Shown: one piece after another, positions 9,015 to 18,490 of the stretch
Layout: each line of letters opens with the position of its first letter
Position numbering within the stretch: the first letter of the stretch is position 1
DNA from: Psychrobium sp051201665
GTDB taxonomy: Bacteria > Pseudomonadota > Gammaproteobacteria > Enterobacterales > Psychrobiaceae
Direction of reading: 5' to 3'
Length of the DNA stretch: 64,000 bases
Assembly: GCF_051201665.1 (NCBI RefSeq)
Contig: NZ_CP179210.1
Location: 3,782,001 to 3,846,000, forward strand
Translations under genes and position numbers: made by a program
The notes under the pieces: model-generated
What the model saw: only the letters and a program-made list of their open reading frames with translations
The model's database searches: none
What the model was told of the DNA's origin: nothing

Positions 9015-9044
9015 AACAAGATCACTTACTTAATGCAATTGGTA
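8973..9044 (-). mobile_element. Foldback MITE, copy 3 (half element)
   Basis: This matches the last 72 bp of the element, from AGTCAATCGAGCGCC to AATTGGTA. The other half, including one terminal repeat, is absent and directly abuts the ClpP-like gene. A deletion probably removed half the element together with the gene's 5' end. Confidence 0.85.
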
Positions 9045-9084
9045 TCATATGGTGCTCAACAATAAACTTAAACACCCATAAACA

Positions 9085-9117
9085 TAAAAGCCCCTGTAAT
9101 TTTCATCACAAGGGCTT
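9085..9117 (-). terminator. Intrinsic terminator of the TonB-dependent receptor gene
   Basis: On the minus strand, AAGCCCTTGT pairs with ACAGGGGCTT (one wobble) and is followed by TTTTATG. It lies 25 bp after the receptor stop codon. Confidence 0.75.
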
Positions 9118-9140
9118 CATATACGCTTTTCTATTCTAGA

Positions 9141-11948
9141 TTATAACTTGTAGCTAAAGCCTAGTAAGAATGTACGACCGTATTGCTGGTAATCACGTAC
9201 TTGCAGTGCGTTATCGCCACTTAATGAAGTAAATGGTTCATCAGTTAAGTTTTGACCTTGTAGGAAAATTGATAAACCCTCTAGGCTCTCAACACCGGCA
9301 TCACCGAAGTTATAACCGATTTGCGCATCAACGATGGTTTCACCGCGGATATCAACTTGGCTAGTGTCAAAACCAATACCGTAAACATCGCCTTTAAAGT
9401 CACTACGCTTACGCATACTTACACGAGATTCGAAACCAGATTTTTCGTAGTAAAGCGTAAACGATTGAATGCGCTCTGAAAATCCTGGTAATTCGTAGTC
9501 GTTGTCATTGTGATCTTTAATATCAGATGACACACTTGTGTGGCTAGCAATGATACCTAAGCCATCTAAGCTGTCGCTAAGCATGTTAAACGGGAATGTA
9601 ACAGAAAACTCGTAACCATTCAGTGAACCGCCACCACCGTTTATTTTACCTGAACCAGTTGCAGTAGAACGGTCAGCAGGAGGCACGATTCCAGTTGTAG
9701 GGTCAGCAACACCAGTCATATCCTGTTCAAAGGTATCGTTAAAGATCCAGCTACTTAAATCTTTGTAGAAGTAGGCAACTGAGAAATAACCTTCAGGGCT
9801 AAAATAGTTTTCATATGTTAAGTCGTAACCAACGGCTTCTTTAGGATCTAGCTGAGTATTACCGCCACTTATTGACCAAAAGTTTCCATTTTGATCAGGT
9901 TGGTTTGTTGTGTTGTAGTTCGCTTCAGAAGATGCATTCATATCATTCATTCGAGCGCGGGAAATAGTTTTCGCCGCACCAAAACGTAGGTTTTGGTCAT
10001 CATCCAGCTTTAACGATAAGTTCAAGCTTGGTAATACATGACTGTAAGAATGTTCTGCATATGTCGATGAAGTTACAATCTCTCCATTGACTTTATTTCC
10101 AGCTGCACCATTTGACGACTGTTTAGTACGAACATAACGAACACCAACGTTGCCGGTTAACGGCATGTCATTAATCTCAGCATTGATATCTGCTTTAACA
10201 AACGCCGACGTAATTTTCTCTTCTACGTTCCAAGATTTAGTAACATGAGACACTTCAGTCAAGCTTTGCGCAGTCAAAGAATAGTACCCATCGTCGATTA
10301 GACCGCGAGTATCATAAGCAATCATGTCGCCCATACCTATGAAATCTAACGATACGCTACCTTCACGATACTGCTCTGGAACCACTAATGTGCCAGGGAA
10401 CGCATTAAGCGTCATGTAGTAGCCTTCAGAATTTTTGTTCTTTTCACGGCTGCGATGTGAAATACCATAAGTGATATCTGATACAATTTCTGAATCAATT
10501 TGTTGCGTTGCTGCTAATTTCAAAGATGTTAATTCATCATCAATTTCAGGTGCGTTAATGAAACCATCTTGAGCTGTATTCGCTTGCGGGGTATCTTTAA
10601 TGCCGTACTTATTATTCAGCGCCTCGCTTCCTCCCCAAGAAAGTGGCCCCCCCAATTGAATAAGATCGTAATCGCTATAATCTAATTCGTGGGTAAATTT
10701 GGCTCCTGTGTTTCCACCGTCGAAGCTATAACCAATATTGTCTGCAACTCCAGCATTATCACCACGACCTGTACCAGCGTATGTTTCAACACTCCAAATT
10801 TTACGTTTTACTCTTGAATAACTTACGTCAGCATCAATTGCCCATGTCTCATTTAACGTCCAATTTGTATTAAAACCAAGCGATAATAAATCCGCTTCAC
10901 GTTCTTCAACATCGTTACGAACAACGACACGTTGACCTTTAGTCACAGCGCTTGTTACAAAACCACTCGCTTCATCGACTGTTGCAGTCGCAGCGTCAAT
11001 AGAACCTTGGCCCCATGCAAATGGCACCTCGATACCACGTAGTATTTTTGTATCTAAGAAATCAACGTAAAGTGCATCAAATGTCATGTGAAGGTCGTCA
11101 TTTGGCGAAGCTTCAATCACTAACATGGTTGAATCACGATCTAATGTCGATGAACGAACAAATGGCTTAGCACCACCTAGAATAGAGAACTGTTTACCGC
11201 CAACTTCAAACTCTGGGTAACCCCAAGCGTTCCAACGGTTTTCTTGGTTTGGAGAGCTCATCATTGAATGAGCAAATGCTACACCAATGGTATCATCAGC
11301 AAACTTGTCTACGTATGAGAAAGTGCCACGAAAACCTGTTTTATCGCCGTCTGGATTTAGTTTATCTAAACCAGTTTGCTCCATTTGACCGTTAAATTGA
11401 ATAACGCGCTCATCAACAGATAATGGCTTGATCGTTTGCAGATCAATAACACCAGCAATACCTTCACCTTCTAGTGATGAATCAGGTGTTTTATAAACAG
11501 TTACACCGCTCATAATTTCAGATGGGTATAAATCAAATTCAACGCCGCGGTTATCACCAATAGAGACTTGCTCACGACCGTTAAATGTTGTGCTTGATTC
11601 ATTTTCACCGAAACCACGAATAGTTACACGGCTAGCACGACCGTCAAGACGTTGTGCAGAAAGGCCCGGTAGGCGTGCGATAGATTCTGCGATAGAAGAG
11701 TCTGGAAGTTTACCGATATCTTCAGCTGATAGTGCTTCAACAACACTAGAAGAATAACGTTTAGTATTTAATGATTGAATAACACTGCGGCGAAAGCCAG
11801 TTACTTCAATTTTTTCAATTGCTTTTTTGGTTGCTTCGGCGGCTTGTTGCTTCGCATCTTTTTTCTCAGCATCGGCGGCGTGAACAGTTCCCACTAATCC
11901 TGCTGATATTAATGCAAGCGTTACCAAACTTGGCTTAAACTTCGACAT
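9141..11948 (-). CDS. TonB-dependent outer-membrane receptor, probably for maltodextrins
   Basis: A 935-residue protein with a signal peptide ending VHAADA, a plug domain (VVEALSAEDIGKLPDSSIAE, near residue 70, then GLSAQRLDGRASRVTIRGFG) and a 22-strand-type barrel ending in the aromatic LLGFSYKL. The KLPDSSIAESIARLPG signature is typical of the Xanthomonas/Caulobacter type of carbohydrate receptor. It is divergent to a GH13 glucosidase remnant, and two copies of the TGCATACGTATGCA-type operator lie in the shared upstream region, which suggests an alpha-glucan substrate. GGAG precedes the ATG. Repeat copy 4 has inserted within the divergent region. Confidence 0.88.
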   Translation of the reverse strand: MSKFKPSLVTLALISAGLVGTVHAADAEKKDAKQQAAEATKKAIEKIEVTGFRRSVIQSLNTKRYSSSVVEALSAEDIGKLPDSSIAESIARLPGLSAQRLDGRASRVTIRGFGENESSTTFNGREQVSIGDNRGVEFDLYPSEIMSGVTVYKTPDSSLEGEGIAGVIDLQTIKPLSVDERVIQFNGQMEQTGLDKLNPDGDKTGFRGTFSYVDKFADDTIGVAFAHSMMSSPNQENRWNAWGYPEFEVGGKQFSILGGAKPFVRSSTLDRDSTMLVIEASPNDDLHMTFDALYVDFLDTKILRGIEVPFAWGQGSIDAATATVDEASGFVTSAVTKGQRVVVRNDVEEREADLLSLGFNTNWTLNETWAIDADVSYSRVKRKIWSVETYAGTGRGDNAGVADNIGYSFDGGNTGAKFTHELDYSDYDLIQLGGPLSWGGSEALNNKYGIKDTPQANTAQDGFINAPEIDDELTSLKLAATQQIDSEIVSDITYGISHRSREKNKNSEGYYMTLNAFPGTLVVPEQYREGSVSLDFIGMGDMIAYDTRGLIDDGYYSLTAQSLTEVSHVTKSWNVEEKITSAFVKADINAEINDMPLTGNVGVRYVRTKQSSNGAAGNKVNGEIVTSSTYAEHSYSHVLPSLNLSLKLDDDQNLRFGAAKTISRARMNDMNASSEANYNTTNQPDQNGNFWSISGGNTQLDPKEAVGYDLTYENYFSPEGYFSVAYFYKDLSSWIFNDTFEQDMTGVADPTTGIVPPADRSTATGSGKINGGGGSLNGYEFSVTFPFNMLSDSLDGLGIIASHTSVSSDIKDHNDNDYELPGFSERIQSFTLYYEKSGFESRVSMRKRSDFKGDVYGIGFDTSQVDIRGETIVDAQIGYNFGDAGVESLEGLSIFLQGQNLTDEPFTSLSGDNALQVRDYQQYGRTFLLGFSYKL

Positions 11949-12088
11949 ACTTAGACTCCACTTTTTTGATTTTTATTCTACTTATATAGGACAAACATTA
12001 ATGTGACTTAGCTTGTCTTAATAAAAGTTGTATTTGCTTTTGTAGTTTGAAGCGATACTACTCCCCTACTTGATTAACAAACAACCTT

Positions 12089-12103
12089 ATGCATACGTAT
12101 TCA
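12089..12103. promoter_or_regulatory. LacI/MalR-like operator upstream of the TonB receptor
   Basis: ATGCATACGTATTCA is a near-palindrome with a central ACGT, about 140 bp before the receptor start. It matches the sites at 12399 and 34663. Confidence 0.65.
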
Positions 12104-12197
12104 AAGCCTATCCGCTACATTTTGTTAACATAAAAAGCTAAAAAACAAACACTGCACAGGGCAAAATCCAACATAAACCACTGAATTTAAATAATTA

Positions 12198-12357
12198 TAC
12201 CAATTGCATTAAGTAAGTGATCTTGTTGTGCGTAGAGAAAATCAGCTAAAACAAGGCGCTCGATTGACTAATAGCTGGCTATTAGGATTGAGAGCAACGC
12301 CATTTTAGTTAATTTTAACAAGTACAAGTGGGCAAATATTTAATGCAATTAATGGTA
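12198..12357 (+). mobile_element. Foldback MITE, copy 4
   Basis: 160 bp, with 3-bp flanks TTA (12195-12197) and TTA (12358-12360). The right end reads GCAATTAATGGTA, with an extra AAT compared with most copies. It lies between the two operators of the divergent promoter region of the TonB receptor and the glucosidase gene. Confidence 0.85.
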
Positions 12358-12398
12358 TTATATTTTTGATGTAAAAAAGTGTGAATTATCCCGTGTTA

Positions 12399-12412
12399 TG
12401 CATACGTATGCA
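12399..12412. promoter_or_regulatory. LacI/MalR-like operator upstream of the glucosidase gene
   Basis: TGCATACGTATGCA is a perfect 14-bp palindrome, 128 bp before the glucosidase ATG. Confidence 0.7.
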
Positions 12413-12539
12413 GTAGTATTGAACCTTTTAGTGAACCTAACGTATTCTGCTTGCAACTTAAATTGGCACGCTCTCAATAAGAATTTAGCCAATAAATAGC
12501 ATGCACATATTTAAGTGCATCGAAATAATTGAGGTTGAT

Positions 12540-12968
12540 ATGCAGCATACCCCTTGGTGGCAAGGCGCCGTTACTTATCAGGTGTACCCACGTAGTTTCA
12601 TGGATTCGAATAACGATGGCGTTGGAGATTTAAAAGGAATTATTGATCGCTTCGATTATATCGAGTCATTGGGCGTTGATGGAGTTTGGGTATCGCCATT
12701 TTTCAAATCACCTATGAAAGACTTTGGTTATGACATCAGTGATTATCGCGATGTGGACCCACTTTTTGGTTCACTCGATGATTTTACCCCTTTAATTGCC
12801 CGTGCTAAACAATCTGATATTAAAATCATTATTGATCAGGTTCTTAGTCATACGTCTGATCAACACGCATGGTTTGAAGAGTCACGCCAAGATAAAACTA
12901 ATCCAAAAGCTGATTGGTACAGGGCTAGCGCATTTTACTCCCCCGACTCCAGCAGGGTTGAGCGATAA
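12540..12968 (+). pseudogene. GH13 alpha-glucosidase, 5' fragment only
   Basis: The fragment starts MQHTPWWQGAVTYQVYPRSF after GAGG and keeps the first part of the GH13 TIM barrel, including GVDGVWVSPFFKSPMKDFGY and the first conserved region DQVLSHTSDQHAWF. Homology stops near KADWYRA (about 12920), and the following 15 or so codons are unrelated. The catalytic Asp and Glu regions of a family member of about 540 residues are missing, so the enzyme cannot be active. The palindromic operator upstream shows that it belonged to the alpha-glucan regulon. Confidence 0.88.
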
Positions 12969-13354
12969 TCATCGTCTAATCCTGCCATTTTATTTTTTCT
13001 CGCCATGCTTGCTGATTTCGTTGTATCTAGCTTAAATAGTTTACTTAATGGAATTAAGTAGCCATTTAATTGCTGGCTGTGCTTTTTACAACTATAAAGT
13101 TAGTGAAATTAGCTGAACAGATCTTGAGAAGGCATAAAATAATTCACTCACGCTGTTTGACCGTGATTTCTATTCGACTGGCTTATTCCATTGAAAAATC
13201 GACGCTGCATAAAGTGATTAGAACGCTGGGCCTGCAAGATGCCATTGTGCGTATTAACTCGAGTGCACGCTCCCTGATATACAGGTTTGGATTGCCAAAG
13301 CAGCTAGAGGTTAGGCTTCTCAGTCTGAAAATCAAAGCCAATTCACTTAATTTT
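12936..13354. other. Non-coding breakpoint region after the glucosidase stub
   Basis: Nothing here resembles a known gene. A 108-codon open frame at 13070-13396 has no recognisable domain or ribosome site. The stretch joins the truncated glucosidase to the LytTR gene and is probably debris from the rearrangement that removed the glucosidase 3' end. Confidence 0.4.
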
Positions 13355-14182
13355 TTACCACGCTTTTACCTTAGCAGTATGTTGCCGGCTGACTAAGGCG
13401 TCTGGCGCGTGGTCATAATTAAAGGCTAACTTTCCTTCTCGTCCCACTTTGGTAAAACGCATCATCTGAGATTTATTGACCCAAAAAGAGCGATGTGTTC
13501 GCCAATCCGTGTAATCCTCATTCAATTCTGCTAGCTCGCTAATGGCATCTTTTAGGTTATAAAGAATGAGGGTTTCGCGTTGTGTTGTAACAACATTTAA
13601 ATAGTGCAACTCTGCTTTTAAATACAGCAAATCATCAATACTGGTTAGTCCACATAAATTAAAAAAGTGTGGGGTAGTCGCGATGACTGACTCATCGTTT
13701 ATTTCGTTTTCTATTTTTGGAAAGGAGGCTAAAGGTTGAGTCGGGGTTTGCGATGAAGGAATATCACTTTTTATCACGCCTAATGTCCAAGGCAGATTAA
13801 TGACCACCCAACAAAGGACTGCTGGTGGTGCCATATTCATCCATTCTCGCAATAGTGCGTTTAGGGTGAATGTGTCGTCAGCTAAAATGAGGACATCAAG
13901 CATTAAAGAAACAGGCGTGAAAAAACAGGAGGTAATAAGCGCAGAAACAACGAGCTTTTTCCAAGAGGTAATTTGGCCCAACTTTCCAATCAAAAGGTGA
14001 TGAGATAGAACAAAAAAGGCCATTGTTATTTGTGTCTGAATTTGCCATACAACCATGGTAAAAAACAGATTATCGAAGTTTTCGCTGTTGTCCATTAGTG
14101 CAAAAAGCAGCCCAAAGGTGAATGCTAAAAATATAAAATATCGGGTAGGCCTAATAGCGCCTAGTAAAACTTGCCCATTCAT
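13355..14182 (-). CDS. Membrane-anchored LytTR-domain transcriptional regulator
   Basis: A 275-residue protein with four hydrophobic helices in residues 10-135 and a C-terminal LytTR DNA-binding domain (DDLLYLKAELHYLNVVTT, then WRTHRSFWVNKSQMMRF). This is the membrane-bound LytTR type that lacks a receiver domain. It is divergent to a TonB-dependent receptor with about 90 bp between the starts, so it most likely regulates that receptor. The signal sensed is unknown. Confidence 0.8.
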   Translation of the reverse strand: MNGQVLLGAIRPTRYFIFLAFTFGLLFALMDNSENFDNLFFTMVVWQIQTQITMAFFVLSHHLLIGKLGQITSWKKLVVSALITSCFFTPVSLMLDVLILADDTFTLNALLREWMNMAPPAVLCWVVINLPWTLGVIKSDIPSSQTPTQPLASFPKIENEINDESVIATTPHFFNLCGLTSIDDLLYLKAELHYLNVVTTQRETLILYNLKDAISELAELNEDYTDWRTHRSFWVNKSQMMRFTKVGREGKLAFNYDHAPDALVSRQHTAKVKAW

Positions 14183-14272
14183 ACAATAAACTGCCTATTT
14201 GTTCAAAACCAATGGATTGTAAAGCCTAATTTCAAATTTTTCACGTATTGTTTTGCTCAATTTAACGAAAAA

Positions 14273-16348
14273 ATGAGTAACACAATGAAACTAAATTTTT
14301 CTCTTTCTTGTGGTTGTTTAGCCATGATGAGTGCCATGAACCTAGCTGCACAAGAAACACCTAGTGTAGATAGTAAACTGGAAACCATTACCGTGGTGGC
14401 TCCTAAAAGCAACAGCATTAAAATAAGCTCTCAACAATTGGTTACCTTGCCCGGCACAGGCAATGATCCCATTAAAGGATTAGAGGCCTTACCGGGGGTT
14501 ATTTTGGCAACGCCTAATAGCGGTGGTCCAATTTCAGAGCCCGCTATTCGTGGCAGTTCAAGAAACGATAATCTGTATTTAACCGATGGCCTCGACATGG
14601 GATATATCTTTCATAACGATGGATTAAGTGTTTACAATCCGCTGCTAATTGAAAGTTTCGAATTGAAAACCGGGGCATGGTCTGCGCAATACAACAATGC
14701 AAATGGCGGAGTTATAATGACAACATTACGTGACGCTAACGGCGATGCGCCGCAGAATGTGGTGGATTTAGGTATTTATCGCAGTGGCTTTTTGCTAGAA
14801 AGAGCGGTAGGAGATGATGCGGCTTTTTATGTCTCTTTTAGAGAAAGTTTAGTGCATACCTATATCGATAACTTTATAGAAGATGAAGACTTTTCGTTCT
14901 CTGTGCCGCCTAGAAATCGAGATTATCAAGCAAAATATAATTGGTTTATCAACGACACCGACAAATTGACACTCAGTGCTAGTGGCGCAAAGGATTATAT
15001 TGAAATTGCATTTGACGAAGACGGCAGAGACATTGCAAAAAATCCCGATCTTGCCTCTGGAGAAGCATTCCAAGAATATTATCATAGCCAAGCTATTGAT
15101 TGGCAGCGCGCTTTTGACGATGTTGAGTGGCGAATCAACTTAAACCATTTGCAAACTAACCAGCAGTCACGGGAAGGCGATGTGTATTCGTGGAACGCCG
15201 ATATTACCGAATGGATATTAAAAAGTGATAATGTTTTTTCTGGTGAAAATTTTGATGCGCAGTTTGGATTTGAATTGTCTAATACAGAAGTTGACTCACG
15301 TAGTAGTGGGCGATTACTTCCATGTAACACTGAGTTTGAAATGTGTCCTGCAAGTTATTTTAGTGATACGTTTTCCACTCAACATGAACTCGATATTCAA
15401 CAATACACGGCGTACATCAATACGGTTGGGCAACTCAGCGACTCATTTTCTTACGAATTAGGCTTTTCCGCCATTGGATCAGATTTAAATGACGAGAACT
15501 ATATCGAACCAAGAACGTCACTCAATTGGCAACTGTCAGATGAGCAATCAGTCCGTGTTGCCTATGGCAAGCATCATACTTGGATCGATGATTATCGACT
15601 GTTGTCACCGATATCAGGTAATGCATCAATGAAAGCAAGCCGCTCGGAGCATTACACATTAAATTACACCCACTCTTTTGGCTCATTTTGGCAAGCGCGT
15701 TTTGAAACCTATTATAAAACGTTTGATGGTTTAGTCGTTGCCAACCCTAATGCGCAAAAACGCCTGCCTGATCAAACGATAGGCGCAAATGTTCCACAAT
15801 ATCTAGATGTGGCAACAGGTAAAGCCTACGGGGCTGAATTATTAATTAATAAGTCGTTTAACGATAACTGGTTAGGTTGGTTTAGCATCGCTTATAGTAA
15901 AACGGATCGCAAAAATCCGTTAACGAACCAAACATTCAACAGTGAGTTTGATTTGCCATGGGTGGCTAACATGGTGGTTGATTATACCTTTAATGAACGA
16001 TGGAGCTTGGGCGCTAAATGGCGTTTTCAAAGCGGACGACGATACACAGACGTGGTATCTGCTCAGCCTTATTATGATGACAATACTAATAAGCCTTTAT
16101 TTTACATACCGCAATATGAAGCATTTAATGCCTCTTCTGTGAAAAATTATCATCGACTGGACCTTCGATTAGATTACAACACGACATGGCTTGGTAAAGA
16201 CACCAACTTTTACTTTGAAGTGCTCAATGTTTATGGTTCGCGCACCATCCAAGAGTTTGAATACACACCTGACTATTCCAGTTATGAAAAAGACTATCAG
16301 TTTCCTGATATGCCTTTGCCAAGCGTTGGTGTCACTATTACTTTTTAA
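14273..16348 (+). CDS. TonB-dependent outer-membrane receptor, substrate unknown
   Basis: About 690 residues. A signal peptide (MKLNFSLSCGCLAMMSAMNL, cut after AAQ) is followed by a plug domain with GLEALPGVILATPNSGGPIS and AIRGSSRNDNLYLTDGLDMG, then a barrel ending in PLPSVGVTITF. ATGs at 14273 and 14285 are both possible; the frame is open further upstream but that part is not signal-like. The divergent LytTR regulator is the likely controller. There is no TonB-box sequence I can name with certainty and the ligand cannot be inferred. Confidence 0.82.
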   Translation: MSNTMKLNFSLSCGCLAMMSAMNLAAQETPSVDSKLETITVVAPKSNSIKISSQQLVTLPGTGNDPIKGLEALPGVILATPNSGGPISEPAIRGSSRNDNLYLTDGLDMGYIFHNDGLSVYNPLLIESFELKTGAWSAQYNNANGGVIMTTLRDANGDAPQNVVDLGIYRSGFLLERAVGDDAAFYVSFRESLVHTYIDNFIEDEDFSFSVPPRNRDYQAKYNWFINDTDKLTLSASGAKDYIEIAFDEDGRDIAKNPDLASGEAFQEYYHSQAIDWQRAFDDVEWRINLNHLQTNQQSREGDVYSWNADITEWILKSDNVFSGENFDAQFGFELSNTEVDSRSSGRLLPCNTEFEMCPASYFSDTFSTQHELDIQQYTAYINTVGQLSDSFSYELGFSAIGSDLNDENYIEPRTSLNWQLSDEQSVRVAYGKHHTWIDDYRLLSPISGNASMKASRSEHYTLNYTHSFGSFWQARFETYYKTFDGLVVANPNAQKRLPDQTIGANVPQYLDVATGKAYGAELLINKSFNDNWLGWFSIAYSKTDRKNPLTNQTFNSEFDLPWVANMVVDYTFNERWSLGAKWRFQSGRRYTDVVSAQPYYDDNTNKPLFYIPQYEAFNASSVKNYHRLDLRLDYNTTWLGKDTNFYFEVLNVYGSRTIQEFEYTPDYSSYEKDYQFPDMPLPSVGVTITF

Positions 16349-16367
16349 AGCTAAACCAACAGAGCGT

Positions 16368-16396
16368 AAGTGCAATAACAAACCGTTATTGCACTT
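16368..16396. terminator. Hairpin after the TonB-dependent receptor
   Basis: A perfect 12-bp stem AAGTGCAATAAC / GTTATTGCACTT with a 5-nt loop, 20 bp after the stop codon. There is no T-run, so it may be a transcript-end stabiliser or a weak terminator. Confidence 0.5.
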
Positions 16397-16557
16397 AATT
16401 GGCTAGCTTATATACGGGCTCAAATTGAGGTGCTACCTCTGGCCTCTGATGTTTTCGCACCTTCATGAATTTTCTGTTTAACAGGTTTATAAACTTCAGC
16501 CCCTAACAGTCTCTTGAAGGTCGGTCTTACCTATTTTAATCGCTCTTTTTGACAAAT

Positions 16558-16690
16558 CTAAGCCACGAGTAATTGTGACTGATACTCTTTATTATGCTTT
16601 AGCAATGTAAAAGCAGTTCTTACCGTTTTATTAGCCAAAGCTATTGCTGCTATTTTTTACCTCGACGTACGGTTAATTCTTTTGTGAGCT
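16558..16690 (-). pseudogene. IS110-family transposase, C-terminal remnant
   Basis: The minus strand encodes AAIALANKTVRTAFTLLKHN, then EYQSQLLVA and a stop. This is the C-terminal segment typical of IS110-family transposases. The preceding ELTVRRGKK lies in a neighbouring frame, so there is a frameshift, and the rest of the gene is absent. Confidence 0.6.
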
Positions 16691-16760
16691 TGCGGCAGCA
16701 TAGCTCAACTTACTATTTTTAATCTGATTTAATCACTGTCACCAATCTACTTAGGTAACA

Positions 16761-16913
16761 ATGATGCCTGATAAATTAGCCCAAACCGTTACTGCTTTCG
16801 AACAATGGCGACTTGAAAAAAACTGTAAAAGCTCATCCACACCAATCCACCTGCGAAAACAGGCTGTTGCGCTATTAATACCAATTATTTTAGGTGCGGA
16901 AAGACGGTTATAA
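16761..16913 (+). pseudogene. Transposase accessory-protein remnant
   Basis: A 50-codon frame MMPDKLAQTVTAFEQWRLEK, followed by a TPIHLRKQAVALL motif, resembles the N-terminus of small IS66-type accessory proteins. It is cut off at about 16876 where IS3-type sequence begins. The assignment is tentative. Confidence 0.4.
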
Positions 16914-17013
16914 CAAGAAGAGAAGGCATAATTCTCTTGGCTACTTAAGCCCTGAGAAGTATGAAGAATTAAATGTCGCTTAACAAAGTGTCCATTCTGG
17001 CTGGATCAGATCA
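16910..17013 (+). mobile_element. IS3-family element, 3' end remnant
   Basis: The frame encodes RRHNSLGYLSPEKYEELN and then VA and a stop, the C-terminus of an IS3-family OrfB transposase. The 30 bp after the stop are the element's end. The last 44 bp recur exactly at 49297-49340. The element's inner part is gone. Its right edge directly joins a LacI-family regulator fragment. Confidence 0.7.
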
Positions 17014-17301
17014 ATTTTTACGGCATGTGATCTAATGGCCATTGGCGCTATGCGAGCAATTAGCGACAAAGGCTTAAAAGTCGGCGATGATATTGCGGTT
17101 GTTGGTTACGATGATATATCAGTAGCGCAATTTACAAACCCGCCACTGACAACGGTGCGCCAAGATACAACGATTGCCGGACAGCTCTTGGTTAAAAACC
17201 TCGTTGGGCTTATACAAAAAAAATCTATCACATGTTCTATTATCCCTCCTCAACTAGTTATTCGTGAAACTTGTGGGCTAGTTGTTCATATAAAATCTTG
17301 A
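17014..17301 (+). pseudogene. LacI-family regulator, C-terminal fragment
   Basis: Only the last 90 or so residues remain: FTACDLMAIGAMRAISDKGL, then VVGYDDISVAQFTNPPLTTV and QDTTIAGQLLV, the C-terminal subdomain of the LacI ligand-binding fold. The helix-turn-helix and most of the sensor are lost at the IS3 boundary. The location beside the alpha-glucan genes, and the LacI-like palindromes upstream of those genes, make this a candidate for their lost repressor; that is inference. Confidence 0.8.
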
Positions 17302-17342
17302 TTTATAAAATCAAACAAAATATTTACATTTAAATAACTCTT

Positions 17343-18434
17343 AGATTCAAATCATAAGTGCATAACTTGAATTAGGTAGAAAAAGTAGCCAGCTGAATAT
17401 AGGCTAATTGCTTTTTCTCCAGCAAGAGATGCAACAATGAAAACATATAAACAACTGACTTATGAAGTACGATGCCAGATTTACGCGTTAAATAAAAGTG
17501 GAATGAGTCAGAATCAAATGGCGAAACAACTTAATGTTAGCCAATCCACGATTAGTAGAGAATTCGCTCGTAACACAGGATTACGGGGCTATCGTATTAA
17601 GCAAGCTCAACAGTTTGCCCAGCAACGTAAAGCGGCAGCACCCAAAGCGACTAAGATGACCGCCCAAATCATTGACGTGATCGAATTAAAACTCAGTGAA
17701 AAATGGAGTCCTGAGCAAATAGCTGGTTGGCTTGAACTCAATGAGGTAGTTAACATTAGCCATGAAACAATTTATCAATATATCTGGCGAGATAAACAGC
17801 GTGGTGGCACATTATTCAAAGCATTGCGTAGAAAGGGCAAGAAATATCAACATCGTCGTCATGATAAGCAAGCGGGTCGAGGGTTTATAAAAAATAGAGT
17901 AAACATTGATAAACGACCACAAGTTGTTGATGATAAAAGTAGGATTGGCGATTGGGAAATTGACCTTGTCATCGGAAAAGGACACAGTGGTGCGCTAGTG
18001 ACTATTGTAGAGCGTAAAACGAGTTTTACTGTGTCTAGCCGTGTTAACGATAAATCCGCAGACACAGTCACTGCCGCAACAATAGCGTTGTTAAAGCCCT
18101 ATCGAAAAGCAGTGGCAACGCTCACGGCTGATAACGGTAAAGAGTTTGCTTACCATGAGAAAGTGACAGCAAGTTTAGGGTGTGATGTTTACTTCGCCGA
18201 CCCTTATTGCTCTTGGCAACGAGGATTAAATGAAAATACTAATGGATTGTTACGACAATATTGGCCAAAATCAACTGACTTCAAAAAGATAGAACAGTCA
18301 GAAGTGAAAGCTGTCATCGTCAAACTCAACGACAGGCCAAGAAAAAAGCTTAACTATAAAACACCAGCGCAATTAATGGCTGAACATATGGCAGAGATAG
18401 CTGCTTAGCGGTTATGCACTTCGGAGTTGAATCT
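17343..18434 (+). mobile_element. Complete IS30-family insertion sequence
   Basis: 1092 bp with 24-bp imperfect inverted repeats at 17343-17366 and 18411-18434 (21 of 24 match; the inner part AAGTGCATAAC is identical). It contains one intact transposase gene. No clear target duplication is visible. Confidence 0.85.
17437..18408 (+). CDS. IS30-family transposase
   Basis: An intact 323-residue protein. The N-terminal helix-turn-helix (LNKSGMSQNQMAKQLNVSQS, about residues 18-37) binds the ends. The integrase core shows the DDE residues in GDWEIDLVIG (near 175), LTADNGKEF (near 230) and LNENTNGLLRQYWPK (Glu near 265), all IS30 hallmarks. Length is normal for the family, so the element may still move. 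Confidence 0.93.
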   Translation: MKTYKQLTYEVRCQIYALNKSGMSQNQMAKQLNVSQSTISREFARNTGLRGYRIKQAQQFAQQRKAAAPKATKMTAQIIDVIELKLSEKWSPEQIAGWLELNEVVNISHETIYQYIWRDKQRGGTLFKALRRKGKKYQHRRHDKQAGRGFIKNRVNIDKRPQVVDDKSRIGDWEIDLVIGKGHSGALVTIVERKTSFTVSSRVNDKSADTVTAATIALLKPYRKAVATLTADNGKEFAYHEKVTASLGCDVYFADPYCSWQRGLNENTNGLLRQYWPKSTDFKKIEQSEVKAVIVKLNDRPRKKLNYKTPAQLMAEHMAEIAA

Positions 18435-18490
18435 GCCACTTTATATATACTTCTGGATGCTAAACAATTTGATATTACAAGGACAAAAAT

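Noticed and set aside
13070..13396. A 108-codon open frame after the glucosidase stub
   Set aside because: No ribosome site, domain or composition typical of genes, and it overlaps the LytTR gene end on the other strand.
17343..18434. Target duplication for the IS30 element
   Set aside because: The bases flanking the two inverted repeats do not match over 2-3 bp, so I do not claim one.
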